DNA of 64,000 nucleotides from Promerops cafer (lineage: Eukaryota > Chordata > Aves > Passeriformes > Nectariniidae). The stretch is from contig VZSE01011610.1 of assembly GCA_013398275.1 (NCBI GenBank), forward strand, positions 62,391 to 126,390. Direction: 5' to 3'. The position numbers and the translations under genes are program-made. This document shows positions 10,605 to 21,100 of this stretch, piece by piece. The notes under the pieces were generated by a model, which had not been told where the DNA came from, did not search any database, and saw nothing but the letters and a program-made list of their open reading frames with translations. Positions within the stretch are counted from its first letter, which is position 1; every line of letters begins with the position of its first letter.

Positions 10605-10616
10605 CCTCCTTGCTCC
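10605..10616 (-). other. REG4: REG4 5' UTR part of the start-codon exon
   Basis: A pyrimidine-rich acceptor ending TTTACAG lies at 10617-10623 on the minus strand, 12 nt before the ATG. This implies a separate upstream non-coding exon, as in human REG4. Confidence 0.55.
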
Positions 10617-11319
10617 CTGTAAAGGTTCGGGAGGGTCACACAAGGTCCCTTGGGGACAGAGGATGCTACCAGTGCCCAGAGAGTGCAAACCTGCCCCGCT
10701 GTGGGCTGAGCCTGGCCCCTTTGAGCCGCCTGGAGGACATGACAGGCTGTGCCTCCCTTTCCGCTCCCCGGCACACGTCACTGCCCCATGCCTGCACCCC
10801 GGGGTGCCCCAAGGCACGGCTTGGAGTCCCCGGCCCACACTGGCAGCAGATTGTCCTGGCCTCACCAGTCCCAGACTCGGCAGGAGGCATCTGGGAGAGC
10901 CAAGCTGCTCTGTGGGGACAAGGGGAGGGTGCTGTTGCGGACACGGGTCGAGGGACCCCAACCAGGCAATGGCACAGGGGGGGCTGCAGGCACTACGTGC
11001 ACGGCGGCGTTTTCACGCCCTGAGCTCGTAGCGCTGCCCAGGCTGGGGAGGCAAATCAGCCACATCAGCGCAGTTCCCCTTTATCTGGGCTAATCCCCGG
11101 GCACTGGGGCCGATTTGCAGATTCAGCTCGTCTTCCCCTCAAAGAAGCAGCGACAAAAGTCAACGCAGGGCTGAAAAATGCAGCATCACAGCCTGCCCCG
11201 TCCAGCGCGGGCAGAGCTCAGCTCCCGCGGGAGCTGCCAGGGAGAGGGGCCAGCTCCTGTTCACCCGTGAGCCAGCTCTGAGCATCCCGAGGCTGCTTTG
11301 TGAGGGTCCTCTTCCTCAC

Positions 11320-11367
11320 CTGTTGTCCGGAGACGGTGAGGAATAGCGGCTTGTCGCGGGTCACCGG
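11320..11367 (-). other. REG4: Predicted non-coding first exon of REG4
   Basis: On the minus strand a good donor, AACAG|GTGAGG, lies at the 11320/11319 boundary, about 45 nt downstream of the predicted start set by the TATA box at 11391-11397. Together with the acceptor at 10617 it would form an intron of about 700 bp. Inferred from signals only. Confidence 0.45.
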
Positions 11368-11390
11368 GACAGGAGAGGAGAGGAGCTGCC

Positions 11391-11397
11391 CTTTATA
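11391..11397 (-). promoter_or_regulatory. REG4: Predicted REG4 TATA box (TATAAAG on minus strand)
   Basis: TATAAAG in a GC-rich setting on the minus strand, about 30 bp upstream of the predicted first exon. It fits a tissue-restricted TATA promoter. Confidence 0.5.
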
Positions 11398-11399
11398 GC

Positions 11400-13529
11400 C
11401 TGGAGCTCACCAGCATCTGTGTTTGCCATACTCAGGTGATTCTCACCATAAAAATCTTACTGCTGACCCCCCTCCACCCCCCCCACTTTGCTGGAAAATT
11501 GCCCAGATCTCCACTCTGTTTGCATTTAGCGTATCTCCAGAAACAGACAGGAAGAACCTGTCCTAGTTGGTCAATAAACCCCCTGCAATCATCATTAATT
11601 GCTCCCACGATACAGATATAATCTTCCAGCCCAGAGCAGCCTGGCACCTGGCAGGGATGCCCTCTGGGCCGGCCCTGGATTGCCCGGGAGCTGGCGGGGA
11701 TGAGCCCCGCGGGTGATCCCCCGATCCCGACCAGAGCATCCCTGAGACCAGCGGCCGGGCCGTGGGTCCGACCCCCTGGCACTGCCCCTGTCCCCAACCA
11801 AGGGGTGGCACCCGGCCGGGTCCTGCGCCCTGCCCGGCTCTGCCATGCGTCACCCACACACCGCCCTTGTTTGAACTGCCGGGGGATGTTTGCGAGCAGG
11901 ATGCGGGACGCCGGGATGTGGGAACAGCCTGCAGCCGGGGGCTGGCGATGCCATCAGATAGCGGGGAGGGTGCCCAGCCCTCGGGCCCTGCCGTGACGCA
12001 AGCCTTCGTCACTCCGTGTCCCTCCGGGAGGAAGGGGCAGCTCCCGCAGCAGCAGCCCCTCACTGCCCCTGCCCCAGGCGGCTCCCTGCACCCCCAGCCC
12101 GGGGAGGCTGCTGCCAGCATGGAGCCACAGGGATGAGCTCCCGGCCCCAGCAGCTGGAGCCCTTCAGCAAGGTCTGGCACGATCTTCTCTGCCATGGTCC
12201 TTGCTCCTCGCCCCGGGGTGTCCTCTGCACCTGTGGGAGGCAGCTGGAGTTCTCCACGTTCCTGCTGCCACCACGTTGCTCTGCAGTGTCACTTTGCTGG
12301 CTTCTGATGGACCAAAGCGGCTTTGAAAGATCATCCTGCTGCCTGTCTCGTGGCTCCTGCTGCCACCAGCTCCCGCCAATGCCTGGCTCTCCTTCCCCAA
12401 AACGCTTGGCAGAGGCCAGTGGGGAGAAGGGAGCTGCCCTTGAGGGCCTGGTGCTCACCAGCTGCATTAGTGTGACCCAAGAGGCCCCTACCTACAGAGG
12501 ATCAAGATCCAGGGCTGAGCCTTGCTTCCCCCCACATGGAGAGCTTGCTGTCAGGCTCAAGCCAGTACAGCCCAGGCATCTGCCATGGGATCTCCTCTGC
12601 GGCAGCATTTGTTGGAACATGCAGCTGGTGAACGCTGCCACACCCACAGGGAGCAGCTCCCTGCCGGCATGCAGAGGCAGGTCTGGCTTCTGCCCCAGGG
12701 AGGGAGGAGGATCAGACCCCTCTCCTTCACCCACGCAGTGGGATAGAGCTGCTGCTGCTTGTGAGGCATCCTCTGGGATACAAGGGGTGAAACTTTCTCG
12801 TGTCCAAACACAGCTGGTGCCTGCTCTCAGTTCTGAAAGAAACAACCTGCCACACATCCGCTGCCCTGATCAATGGCAAAACCCTGCAAATACAGCAACT
12901 CCCCAGAAAACAGGACTCCACCCTTGATTTATGAAAAACCATGAAAAAGCTCCCCCAAAGAGCCTGAGGCTCCTCCACTACTCCTCAGCTAGATAAGAGA
13001 TGCACCAGCTCCCTGCCTGGATGGTTCCATTTGGATGCAACACAGCAAGCTTCCACAAGTCCCTGGCCATCCTGGGCTGGAGAAGAGGCATGAGCAGTCC
13101 CGAGGAGACACAACTTCAAGTCTCAGCCTGAGCACCATTAAGGCTGATGCAGCTGTGCCAGGGGCTCAGCAGAGCTCGCTAAACTTTGGCACAGATGCGC
13201 AAGCTGTGGGAGAACATGGATGAATGCCTCCTGGAGGTTTGGACTCACCCAGCTGGCTCCACCAGGAGATAAAGGAGCTGCACTGTTTGAATATTAAACC
13301 CTTAAAATGCCCCCAGCAACTTTACCCCAGCTCATCATTGTAATTCAACTACTGGCTCCATCTGAGTCCACAGCAAGAGCTGGAGAACAGCCAGGTGAGC
13401 ACCAGTGGAGCCCAAGGCTTCAGTGGCACCTCCGTGCTCCAAACACAGCACAGCAGCTACTGACTGTTTTCTGATTGCTCAAGTCAAACTCGTCAAGCCT
13501 GAGACCAGCACAGAGGAGTGATTCCCTGT
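11400..13529. other. REG4-NOTCH2 intergenic region, no gene recognised
   Basis: In human this interval holds ADAM30. Here no metalloprotease zinc motif, disintegrin or other coding signature was found on either strand. A long plus-strand open frame (12016-12927) has no recognisable domain and looks like chance in GC-rich sequence. Confidence 0.55.
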
Positions 13530-13921
13530 TTCAGAGGCTGGAGAATCACACATCTTCTTAGTCTGGAGAAATGGAGGCTCAGGGGGGACCTCATCACTCT
13601 CTACAACAATCTGAAAGGAGGCTGTAGACAGGTGGGGGTTCATCTCTTCTCCCAGGTAAGAAGCAACAGGATGAGAGGAAATGGCTTCAAGTTGCACCAG
13701 GGGAGGTTTAGATAGGATACAAGGAAAAATTTTGTCAGTGGAAGGGCAGTCAGGCATTGGATCAGGCTGCCCAGAAAGAGGTGGAGTCACCATCCCTGGA
13801 ATGTTCCAAAAACATCTGTATGTGGCATCTGGGGACATGGTTAAGGGGTAAACACAGCAGTGCCAGATTAAGGGTTGGACTTGATGATCTTAGGGGGCTG
13901 TTCCAACCTTAAGGATTCAAT
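13530..13921 (+). mobile_element. CR1 LINE, truncated 3' end
   Basis: The plus strand carries the diverged 3' part of a CR1 non-LTR retrotransposon: blocks recognisable as the CR1 tail (GGGGGACCTCATC; CAGGCTGCCCAGA; CACCATCCCTGGAA; GTTGGACTTGATGATCTTAG; TTCCAACCTTAAGGATTC). It lacks the long tail of short terminal repeats and carries many substitutions, so it is an old 5'-truncated copy with no coding capacity. Confidence 0.88.
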
Positions 13922-14424
13922 GCATCAGCTGCTGAGACAAAGCCAGGGAGGCAGCCCCAGCTCCAGGATGAGGGTCCTGTTCCCTGCTGGAAGGACAGGA
14001 AACAGCCAGGGGAAGCAAGCAGGACCTGAGAGAGCGAGTGAATCCACAGCCTCAGTGACCACTGCCCAACTCTTACTCACTCACTCACCACCTTTCTAAA
14101 AGCCACACAAATGCCCTGGCCCTTCCCTGGCTCCCACAGGCAAGCGAGAGCTTTTATCCAAAGCACCTAAGAAAGGACCCATCCCAGTCCCTCCCCATCC
14201 TTCCCACTATGCCCAGCTGCTTGGCTGCTGGTTACTGCCCCCTTCTCAGCTAACCGAGAGACCCAAAATCCATCTGCTACACCCACACTAGGCTGCTTCC
14301 AGCTCCCTTGGGTGGACCCAAGTGGTGGGGTTCATGTGCTGCTGAGACAGAGCACCCCTGATTAATTTGTAAGCTGGTGGCTGTGCCACAGTAGCCAGGA
14401 AAACAAAATGAAAACAGCAGCACA
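13922..14424. other. Intergenic sequence downstream of NOTCH2
   Basis: Lies between the CR1 fragment and the NOTCH2 poly(A) signal. No gene or repeat recognised. Confidence 0.5.
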
Positions 14425-14444
14425 CAGACACTGGGCACATACTT

Positions 14445-14450
14445 TTTATT
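14445..14450 (-). terminator. NOTCH2: NOTCH2 poly(A) signal AATAAA (TTTATT on + strand)
   Basis: Canonical hexamer on the minus strand about 2.37 kb past the NOTCH2 stop codon. The intervening sequence has no gene or splice structure, so this is the best candidate for the distal end of the NOTCH2 mRNA. Confidence 0.6.
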
Positions 14451-14634
14451 CTGGGGATAAAAATTGCTTATACATTTGGCAGCAACTATTTTCATAAAAG
14501 ACTTTTATAAAAAATGTAAAAATAAGCAAATATTTTCCATTATTAATATAGGAAAATGCTGCTGTGTGAATGGTTACTCTACAACTTACGAGATAAAATA
14601 CCACCTTAAGGAGATATTATCTTTACAAGTAGTT

Positions 14635-14672
14635 AAAAAAAAAAAAAAAAAAAAAAAAANAAAAAAAAAAAA
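14635..14672. repeat. Poly(A)/poly(T) homopolymer with assembly ambiguity
   Basis: A run of about 38 A on the plus strand (T in the NOTCH2 3' UTR), interrupted by an n at 14660. The true length is unknown. Confidence 0.95.
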
Positions 14673-16821
14673 GAAAGGCAGAGGGCCATTGTATTAACAG
14701 GCCAGGCATGGAACCGGCTTCATTCCACGGAAAGCACTCATCTTGTAAAAGGTAGCCACATATATAAAAAGGCACTTGGTTATTTGGAGCTAACAAGCAA
14801 AAGCCCTTTGTTTCTTTAGCATCGACGTAGCAACACTTCATTATTTGCAGTGAAACGTGTACCTGGACAGACCCCCCTGGAGGTCTGAGTCAGCTGCAGC
14901 TGCACTTCAGAGGCCACGCTGCAGTGAGCGTGCCGGGGAACACTGTGTGCGCCGTGAAAAGCGGTAACTTCACACAGAATTAAAAACTTCAGCCCAAAAC
15001 GACGGCCCCGGGAACCAGCTCCTCCTGAGGCCCTGCCTTCATGTACCATTGAGTGGAATTGGATAAAAAACAAGGAAAGCAACTTTGACTCTTGATTAGA
15101 ATGGAAAGAAACACCAGAGACAATACTGTACATGGTAGGGTGTTGGATGGCCTGCTCGGAGGGGGGGGGCCTTCAGTCCTTTGGCAGCAGCCGGCAGTCC
15201 TGAGCTCTTTGGAAGACGTGTCTGCAGCATTCCCCTGAAGAGGCAGGAGCAAACCATCCCCACAAATGTTCACTTCGACTGCTGGCTGGTCTGGAGCCCT
15301 TCAGAGAAGCGCTGCTCTCGCAGACAAAGCGGAAAGAGCAGCTGTTTGCCTAAGGTCAGTGACAGCTGGCTTCCACAGCTCCGAAACTATCAGGGGAGCC
15401 ACACCACGAGCGGCCTGACTGTCCCACAGAGCACGTGGGCCACCTCAGCTGGGAAATCTCCACTCAGGCTGAAGCTGAGAGCAGAGGACAGTCCCAAACT
15501 TGTGCACCAGACTGGAGGAGGCAATGGTTTCTGAGCTATTTGGTCTGCTGCCACAGCCCAGCTCCTGGCTGCTGGCACGCCACTCGTGTGCCAGCTCGTG
15601 CTGCTGGAAGCCTGCTCGGCAGTCAGTGCTGCAGCCTCCGTGCGCTGGGAGGGGAAGACAAGGCAGCTCTGACCCAGGGCTGCAGCAACAGGGACACTTT
15701 TCAAAGGGCTGGATGTCGTTCCTGACGCAGAAGGACACACACCGCAAACATGTAACCACATGTTTGACACTTGTTGATAACACCATAAAGAGGCAGCATA
15801 TGGTATCTGGAGGACAGGACACACAGCCACCCTTGGATGGAGGGGAGGGGACTACTGTGCAAGAACGCTGGGAGCCAGTGTTACCAGTTTTTTGAAACAC
15901 TCGTGCTCATCCCAAAAAATCTGTATCAGTTGCAGTGCATCTCTTCTGGCATGGGAGCCCACAAAGGCAGTCATGGGCACTCCTGGCAGGATGGGGGCAC
16001 GGGGAGGGTAGTGTGTCAAAATGGTCAGGGGTGTCTCGGGGAAGAGAAGGGCCCATGGGCCACCGTGGTGGGAAGACCAGGTCAGACCAGCGTTTTCGGG
16101 AGGGAAAATAACAAAACAAACCTAAAAAGACTATATGTATATATAACCTCATAATACCTGGGGAGCAGGCAGTGAGAACACTAAGGGGTGTTAGTGGGTC
16201 TCTATAAGACAAAGACTCCTGAAGAGGAAAGGATGTAGCTGCGTGACAGGAGGCGTCACTTGACCTGCAGTTGTTTTGGGAGGTCCGGCTCGCTTGCTGA
16301 GCAAGAGTGGATGAGGGAAGGAGCGGGGCTAGGAATGTGGGTGCAGCTCTGAGCTGTGTCAAGACAAGGCAACTTGAACTCGAGGAGAACTAGTAGAAGG
16401 TGCTTCAGAGAGAGGTTACGTGGGTAACAGGAGGAGTAACAAAATAAGGATACAAAGCTGGTTTTGGCTAAATTTCTGGAGAAATGACCACAAGATGTAT
16501 TAAGCTGAAGAGCTGTCTCCCCAAAGCAATGGTGGAACGTGTTTAAAAGCAGACTGGAGAATCCAGTGCAGACAGCAGTCATGTCCAAGGTGCGTGGGAG
16601 TTGGCTAGAAGTGACCCAGCTGGTCTTCTCCATCACCAGCTTCTACAGTTCTCCATTTAGCATAAAAGCATACAAGTCTACAGCGACCACAGTCCCTCCA
16701 ATGAAAGAACATCCTGGGTTCATTAAGACTCTTGGATACTAAAATGGTTCTTCATTTCCATCCTGGAAGACCTTCATGAGTTCTGGAGTCCGCTTTAGTC
16801 GGGCTGCACCATGGGCAGCCT

Positions 16822-18159
16822 TCAGGCGTACACCTGCATGTTGTTCCGCTGCTGCTCCGTCATGTGGGCTGCCGCTGGCCCGCGCTGGTTGTTACTGGGA
16901 CTGGTTGCCACATCAGACCAGTCAGAGGCAGAGTGTGGGGAAGAGCTTGACCACTGGTCTGGAGATTCGGGCGACGGAGTCAGGTATGGGTGCTCCCCTT
17001 GTAAGTGCCGGTTGTGGCTAGGAGTCCGTTCTGTGGCCGAGGAGTAGCAGCTGTGCTGGGAGGGAGGCGTGGGGTACTTCCCCATTGAGCTCTGGAACTG
17101 GTGGTAGGCCGGGAGGACCGTCTGAGCCACCTGCCCGTCCTGCTGAGGGATGGCAGCCATGGAGAACGAGGCACTGGGCAGCTGGGCTAGATCTGGGATC
17201 TGGTACATGGAGCTAAGAGGGCCAGCCATGTTCTGAGCGCAGTTTGACTGGGCCTGCTGTGGCAGTGCTTGCTGGTTTATGCTGCCCTTGGGAACCAGCT
17301 GGAAAGTCATGATGGGGGGCAAAGACTCCCTGGACACCCCCAGGTGCTTCGTGTCTGCTTGAACCAAGCCACTCTGCTGAGAAACGCTGGGGTGGGAATG
17401 CATCTGGGGCACCATGCCAAACATCTCGTTGTACTGGGACTCGTTCACCTCCATGCGGTTCATCCACTCGGTGGAGACGTTGCCTGGCCGCAGCCTGCCA
17501 AGCCCACTGTTGGGAGGGGTGGTTCTGTGCTGCGAGAGCAGCTGGCTGACGGACGGGAGCACCGTGCTGGACCCACGTGCCAGGGGCTGCATCTCGTGGA
17601 GGTTGGAGAAGGACATGGTGTGCGCAGCCTGCACCGATGGAGCGGTCAGCAACGAGCTGGGCGACGAGTGCAGCACCCCCGGTGACGGCATCACAGGAGA
17701 AGACGTTGGTTCCGATGCAAAAGCATGGGGAGACTCCAGGGAATCCACCGGTGACAGGGTCACTGAGCTCTCTGAAAACTGCCCTTTGCCCTCGCTGAGG
17801 GACTTCTTCCTTCTCCTCTTTGCATCTTTGGTGAGGCTGGTGGGCATGCCTTTGGCATTCGGTTTTCGTGACTTCTTGCTTAGTGAAGCGTGTTTCAGGT
17901 TGAGGAAGGACCTGTTGGGGCCACAGATGACTGGGGAGAGGGCAGAGTTCAGCATGGCCCCGGGGTGCCCGGCAGGGCTGTGGGCCACGTTGTACTCGTT
18001 GAGGAGCTGCACGATGTCGTGGTGCATCCGGTCCTGGGCCACGTCCCGGGGCAGCCGGTCCATGTGGTCCGTGATGTCTCGGTTGGCAAAATGGTCCAGC
18101 AAGATTTTTGCAGCTTCGAAACTGCCTTCCCGAGCAGCAAGGAAGAGTGGAGTCTCCTC
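16822..18159 (-). CDS. NOTCH2: NOTCH2 exon 34: last ankyrin repeats, transactivation region, PEST tail
   Basis: 1338 nt, 445 codons plus TGA. Starts EETPLFLAAREGSFEAAK and MLDHF is not a start codon. Continues with CGPNRSFLNLKH, a basic cluster KRRRKKS, SSVTLSPVDSLESPH and MNRMEVNESQYNEMFGM. The tail has LTPSPES (the FBXW7 phosphodegron type), QWSSSSPHSASDWSD and NNMQVYA, which set NICD2 turnover. Confidence 0.97.
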   Translation of the reverse strand, partial: EETPLFLAAREGSFEAAKILLDHFANRDITDHMDRLPRDVAQDRMHHDIVQLLNEYNVAHSPAGHPGAMLNSALSPVICGPNRSFLNLKHASLSKKSRKPNAKGMPTSLTKDAKRRRKKSLSEGKGQFSESSVTLSPVDSLESPHAFASEPTSSPVMPSPGVLHSSPSSLLTAPSVQAAHTMSFSNLHEMQPLARGSSTVLPSVSQLLSQHRTTPPNSGLGRLRPGNVSTEWMNRMEVNESQYNEMFGMVPQMHSHPSVSQQSGLVQADTKHLGVSRESLPPIMTFQLVPKGSINQQALPQQAQSNCAQNMAGPLSSMYQIPDLAQLPSASFSMAAIPQQDGQVAQTVLPAYHQFQSSMGKYPTPPSQHSCYSSATERTPSHNRHLQGEHPYLTPSPESPDQWSSSSPHSASDWSDVATSPSNNQRGPAAAHMTEQQRNNMQVYA

Positions 18160-21100
18160 CTGGAAACACAGAGAGTAAATATTTTAGTAGCTTCAGTGTG
18201 GGGGGGGCTGATTTACAACTCATAATCCCTTATGGTGCAGCAGCCTGGCAATCACTGTATAATGCAGTGTTACATTAATAGTCTCCAAGAGCCACCTACT
18301 GAAAAAGGCAGATTACAGATAATTTTGTACACAGCAGTGGAGCACAGGATGAATTTTCCCACCAGGAAGGGCACTCTTGTGCCCTGGATCTTTGGAGGAA
18401 CCGTGAAAGCACCTGGTGCTTTTCTTCTATTGCCCCCTATGAGGGAAAGGTACAAAAGGCTAAAACAGCCCAGCAAGGAACTAGGGCTTGTTGGTAGCTC
18501 TAAAATCCACTGAGTGATACATAATAATCCAAAAAAGATACTTCAGGCAGAGGAGAGAAATCAAGGACTAAGACGCAGCAAAAACTAACAGTGAAGCTAA
18601 AGAACATTTGCACAGTGCAGTTTGTCAAACAGAGGGGCTTGTCCCCCATCTCCACCACTGAGATCCCTACAAACGTCACAGGACACGACTGTGCTGTGCC
18701 ACCAGGTATTTTTCTGTCTGCTAACTGGAATCCAGCTGTTTGACACCAGCAGCACTTCACCTGCTGCTCTCACACACCACTGACTGCGTCTTGCATTCCT
18801 TCCCTGCAAGGAAAGCAGGTCAGCACTGATGCCCAGCACTTGGCCAAACAAGGAAGAGAACTGCTCTCCCATATCAGAAACCCTGTAAGACACCCAGCAC
18901 TTGGGGAGAGCTCCAGTCACAGACTGGGCTTGGAAGACCTACACTGAGCACCCAGTCAAGAAAATCTGAACTTAGTTCACTACCAACAGTGAAGAGATGC
19001 TTTGAGTTAGGAAGAACAGGCTTGCTGAGCACCGCCACACTATACCTTGTTATCCTGCATGTCTCTGTTAGCTCCATTTTTCAGCAGTACTAGTGTTGCT
19101 TCCACATTGTTGACAGCAGCAGCCCAGTGAAGAGCAGATTTACCTGCAGGGAAACACAACAATGTCAGCAACAAATGAAGGAGCTATTTTGCTTCTCTTC
19201 CAGGATTGTTTAACCAAGCCACTGTGCAGCAGCCTGTAGTTTATTACCACTGGAGGACTTTGCAGGACAGCGCAGTGTGTGGTTTAGCTACAGAATTCAT
19301 GAAGAGCCCCCACTCTGGGAGAGCAGAACCCATCCCTCCCTGCTCACAGCATAGCAAATATTTGCCCAGCCTGGCACATGGTGTTCACATTACCATGGTC
19401 ATCCACTGCGTTCACATCAGCCTGGCAATTAATGAGCTCGGCCACCATCCCCTCCACAGCCAGACGTGCAGCCAGAATTAACGGGGTCGTCCCATCATTC
19501 ATCCGAGCATCCAAGTCTGTCACTCTGTTACGGATCAGGATCTGGACAACAGGAGATGATGGACTTTTTTCAATACCACTACAGACCAAAACTGAGGATT
19601 TGGCAGAATCTCAAGAGAAATTTTACAATGACAAAGCAGCCCGAGCACTGAAATGCAAAAACCCAGAAAATAGGTGACAGAGGCAAACAGACCAAATAAA
19701 TACATGCCAGATGACTTATGCACACTGAGCTCTTCAAGCTATGAATACCAGAGGAAACTGGATGAAAAATAGCTCTGCCTGGCCACCACACTGTGGAAGG
19801 CATGAGAGCAGGGTTGTGAGTGAACAGAGCACAACTTGGACAGGCTCATATAAATACAGAGCCCAGAGTTCTCCCATGCCCATACCTGGAAGACGCCCTG
19901 GGCATCAGCAGCCACGGCTGCGTGCAGAGGGGTCCGTCCCATGTTGTCCCGAGCATTGGCATCCGCGCCGGCATCCAGGAGGCGCTTGGCAGCGTCAGCT
20001 CTGGAGTAACGGGCTGCCAGGTGCAGAGCCATCTCCCCAGTGCGGTCTGTCTGTGCCTGCAGGTTGGCCCCCTGGTAGATCAGATCTGTGATGATGTTTG
20101 CTGAGGAGTCTTCCCCGTCCTCGTCATCCTCGCTGATGTCAGAGCCGCCCGCACGCAGAGATGCCAACATCAGTGGAGTGCATCCATCTGCAGAGGGGGA
20201 GATGGGGATACAGTAACCTGGCAAAGGCATGGAAACCTTCCTACAATCCTTCTCCCCTGAGCTACAAACAATCCCTCCAGTTGCTTTAACCCAGACCTCT
20301 TCTTAAAGCCCAACAGTTAGCGGGTTGTCTTCCTTCCAAGCATGAGTACTTACTGCAAACCCAACAGAACTTAAGATATTCCTCTAAAGACTCAGATCAT
20401 CATAAAACAAAAAACCTTTGCTGCTAAAGTGTAAAACTTCCACGAAAAGTAAAGGCTAGCTGAGAGAAGCAAGGGCTATAAAAATTGAAGTCATCTGACA
20501 ACTAAGTGTAACTGTTCGTACAGATGTTCTAATCACATCCCTGGGGAAAAGAAACAGTTGAAGGAAAAATTATTCAACAACCAGCCACTGATTATTGGTG
20601 ACACAGACATTAACCTGAAGTGAAATGCAAATAAAAGCCTTCATATCTACAGCAAGGTTATCATGAGAAGGATCCTGAAGTTGTGACAGTCAAGCACTCA
20701 AAGCTGACAAATGCCCCAGGATGAATACTCTCACACAGTCTGAGTACTCTGGGAGATACTGGTCTTACTCTCCTCAAGCCTCCAGTGGTGGGATATCCAC
20801 AAAGGCTAAAGTCACACTCATCCAACCAGGATCTCTGCATTGTCAGTGGAAGGAGAAAGGCTCCTCCAAACCTCTAATTTAACTTACGTCCCTCCGATGA
20901 ATCTCCCTCTCTGCTAATCAGAGAGGACAGTGCAGGAAGACCACTTCATGCTGCTGATTTTTCACCCTTGTTAATGTGGGAGGATGGATTGTAGAGAACA
21001 GAGATAGTGCAGAAGGCAATCTCGCCCCGGGGAGTTGCAGCTGTACTAATTACCAAAGAGTAAGAACAGCCTTGCCCTTAATAGGTCACTGCTATGTCCA

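Larger units (their letters stand above)
14425..16821 (-). other. NOTCH2: NOTCH2 3' UTR
   Basis: Non-coding stretch from the stop codon to the predicted cleavage site, about 2.4 kb. NOTCH2 has a multi-kilobase 3' UTR in mammals. It contains a long homopolymer (14635-14672) with one ambiguous base and AT-rich patches such as TATATGTATATATAA at 16132-16146. The distal boundary is inferred from the hexamer. Confidence 0.6.
18160..19885 (-). other. NOTCH2 introns 31-33
   Basis: Introns 18160-19045, 19144-19393 and 19542-19885 separate the ankyrin exons. No repeat or RNA gene recognised in them. Confidence 0.6.

Noticed and set aside
12016..12927. 303-codon plus-strand open frame between REG4 and NOTCH2
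   Set aside because: No domain, low-complexity composition expected from GC-rich DNA, overlapping frames on the other strand, no splice or promoter context.
13479..13838. 119-codon minus-strand open frame
   Set aside because: Lies on the antisense strand of the CR1 LINE tail.
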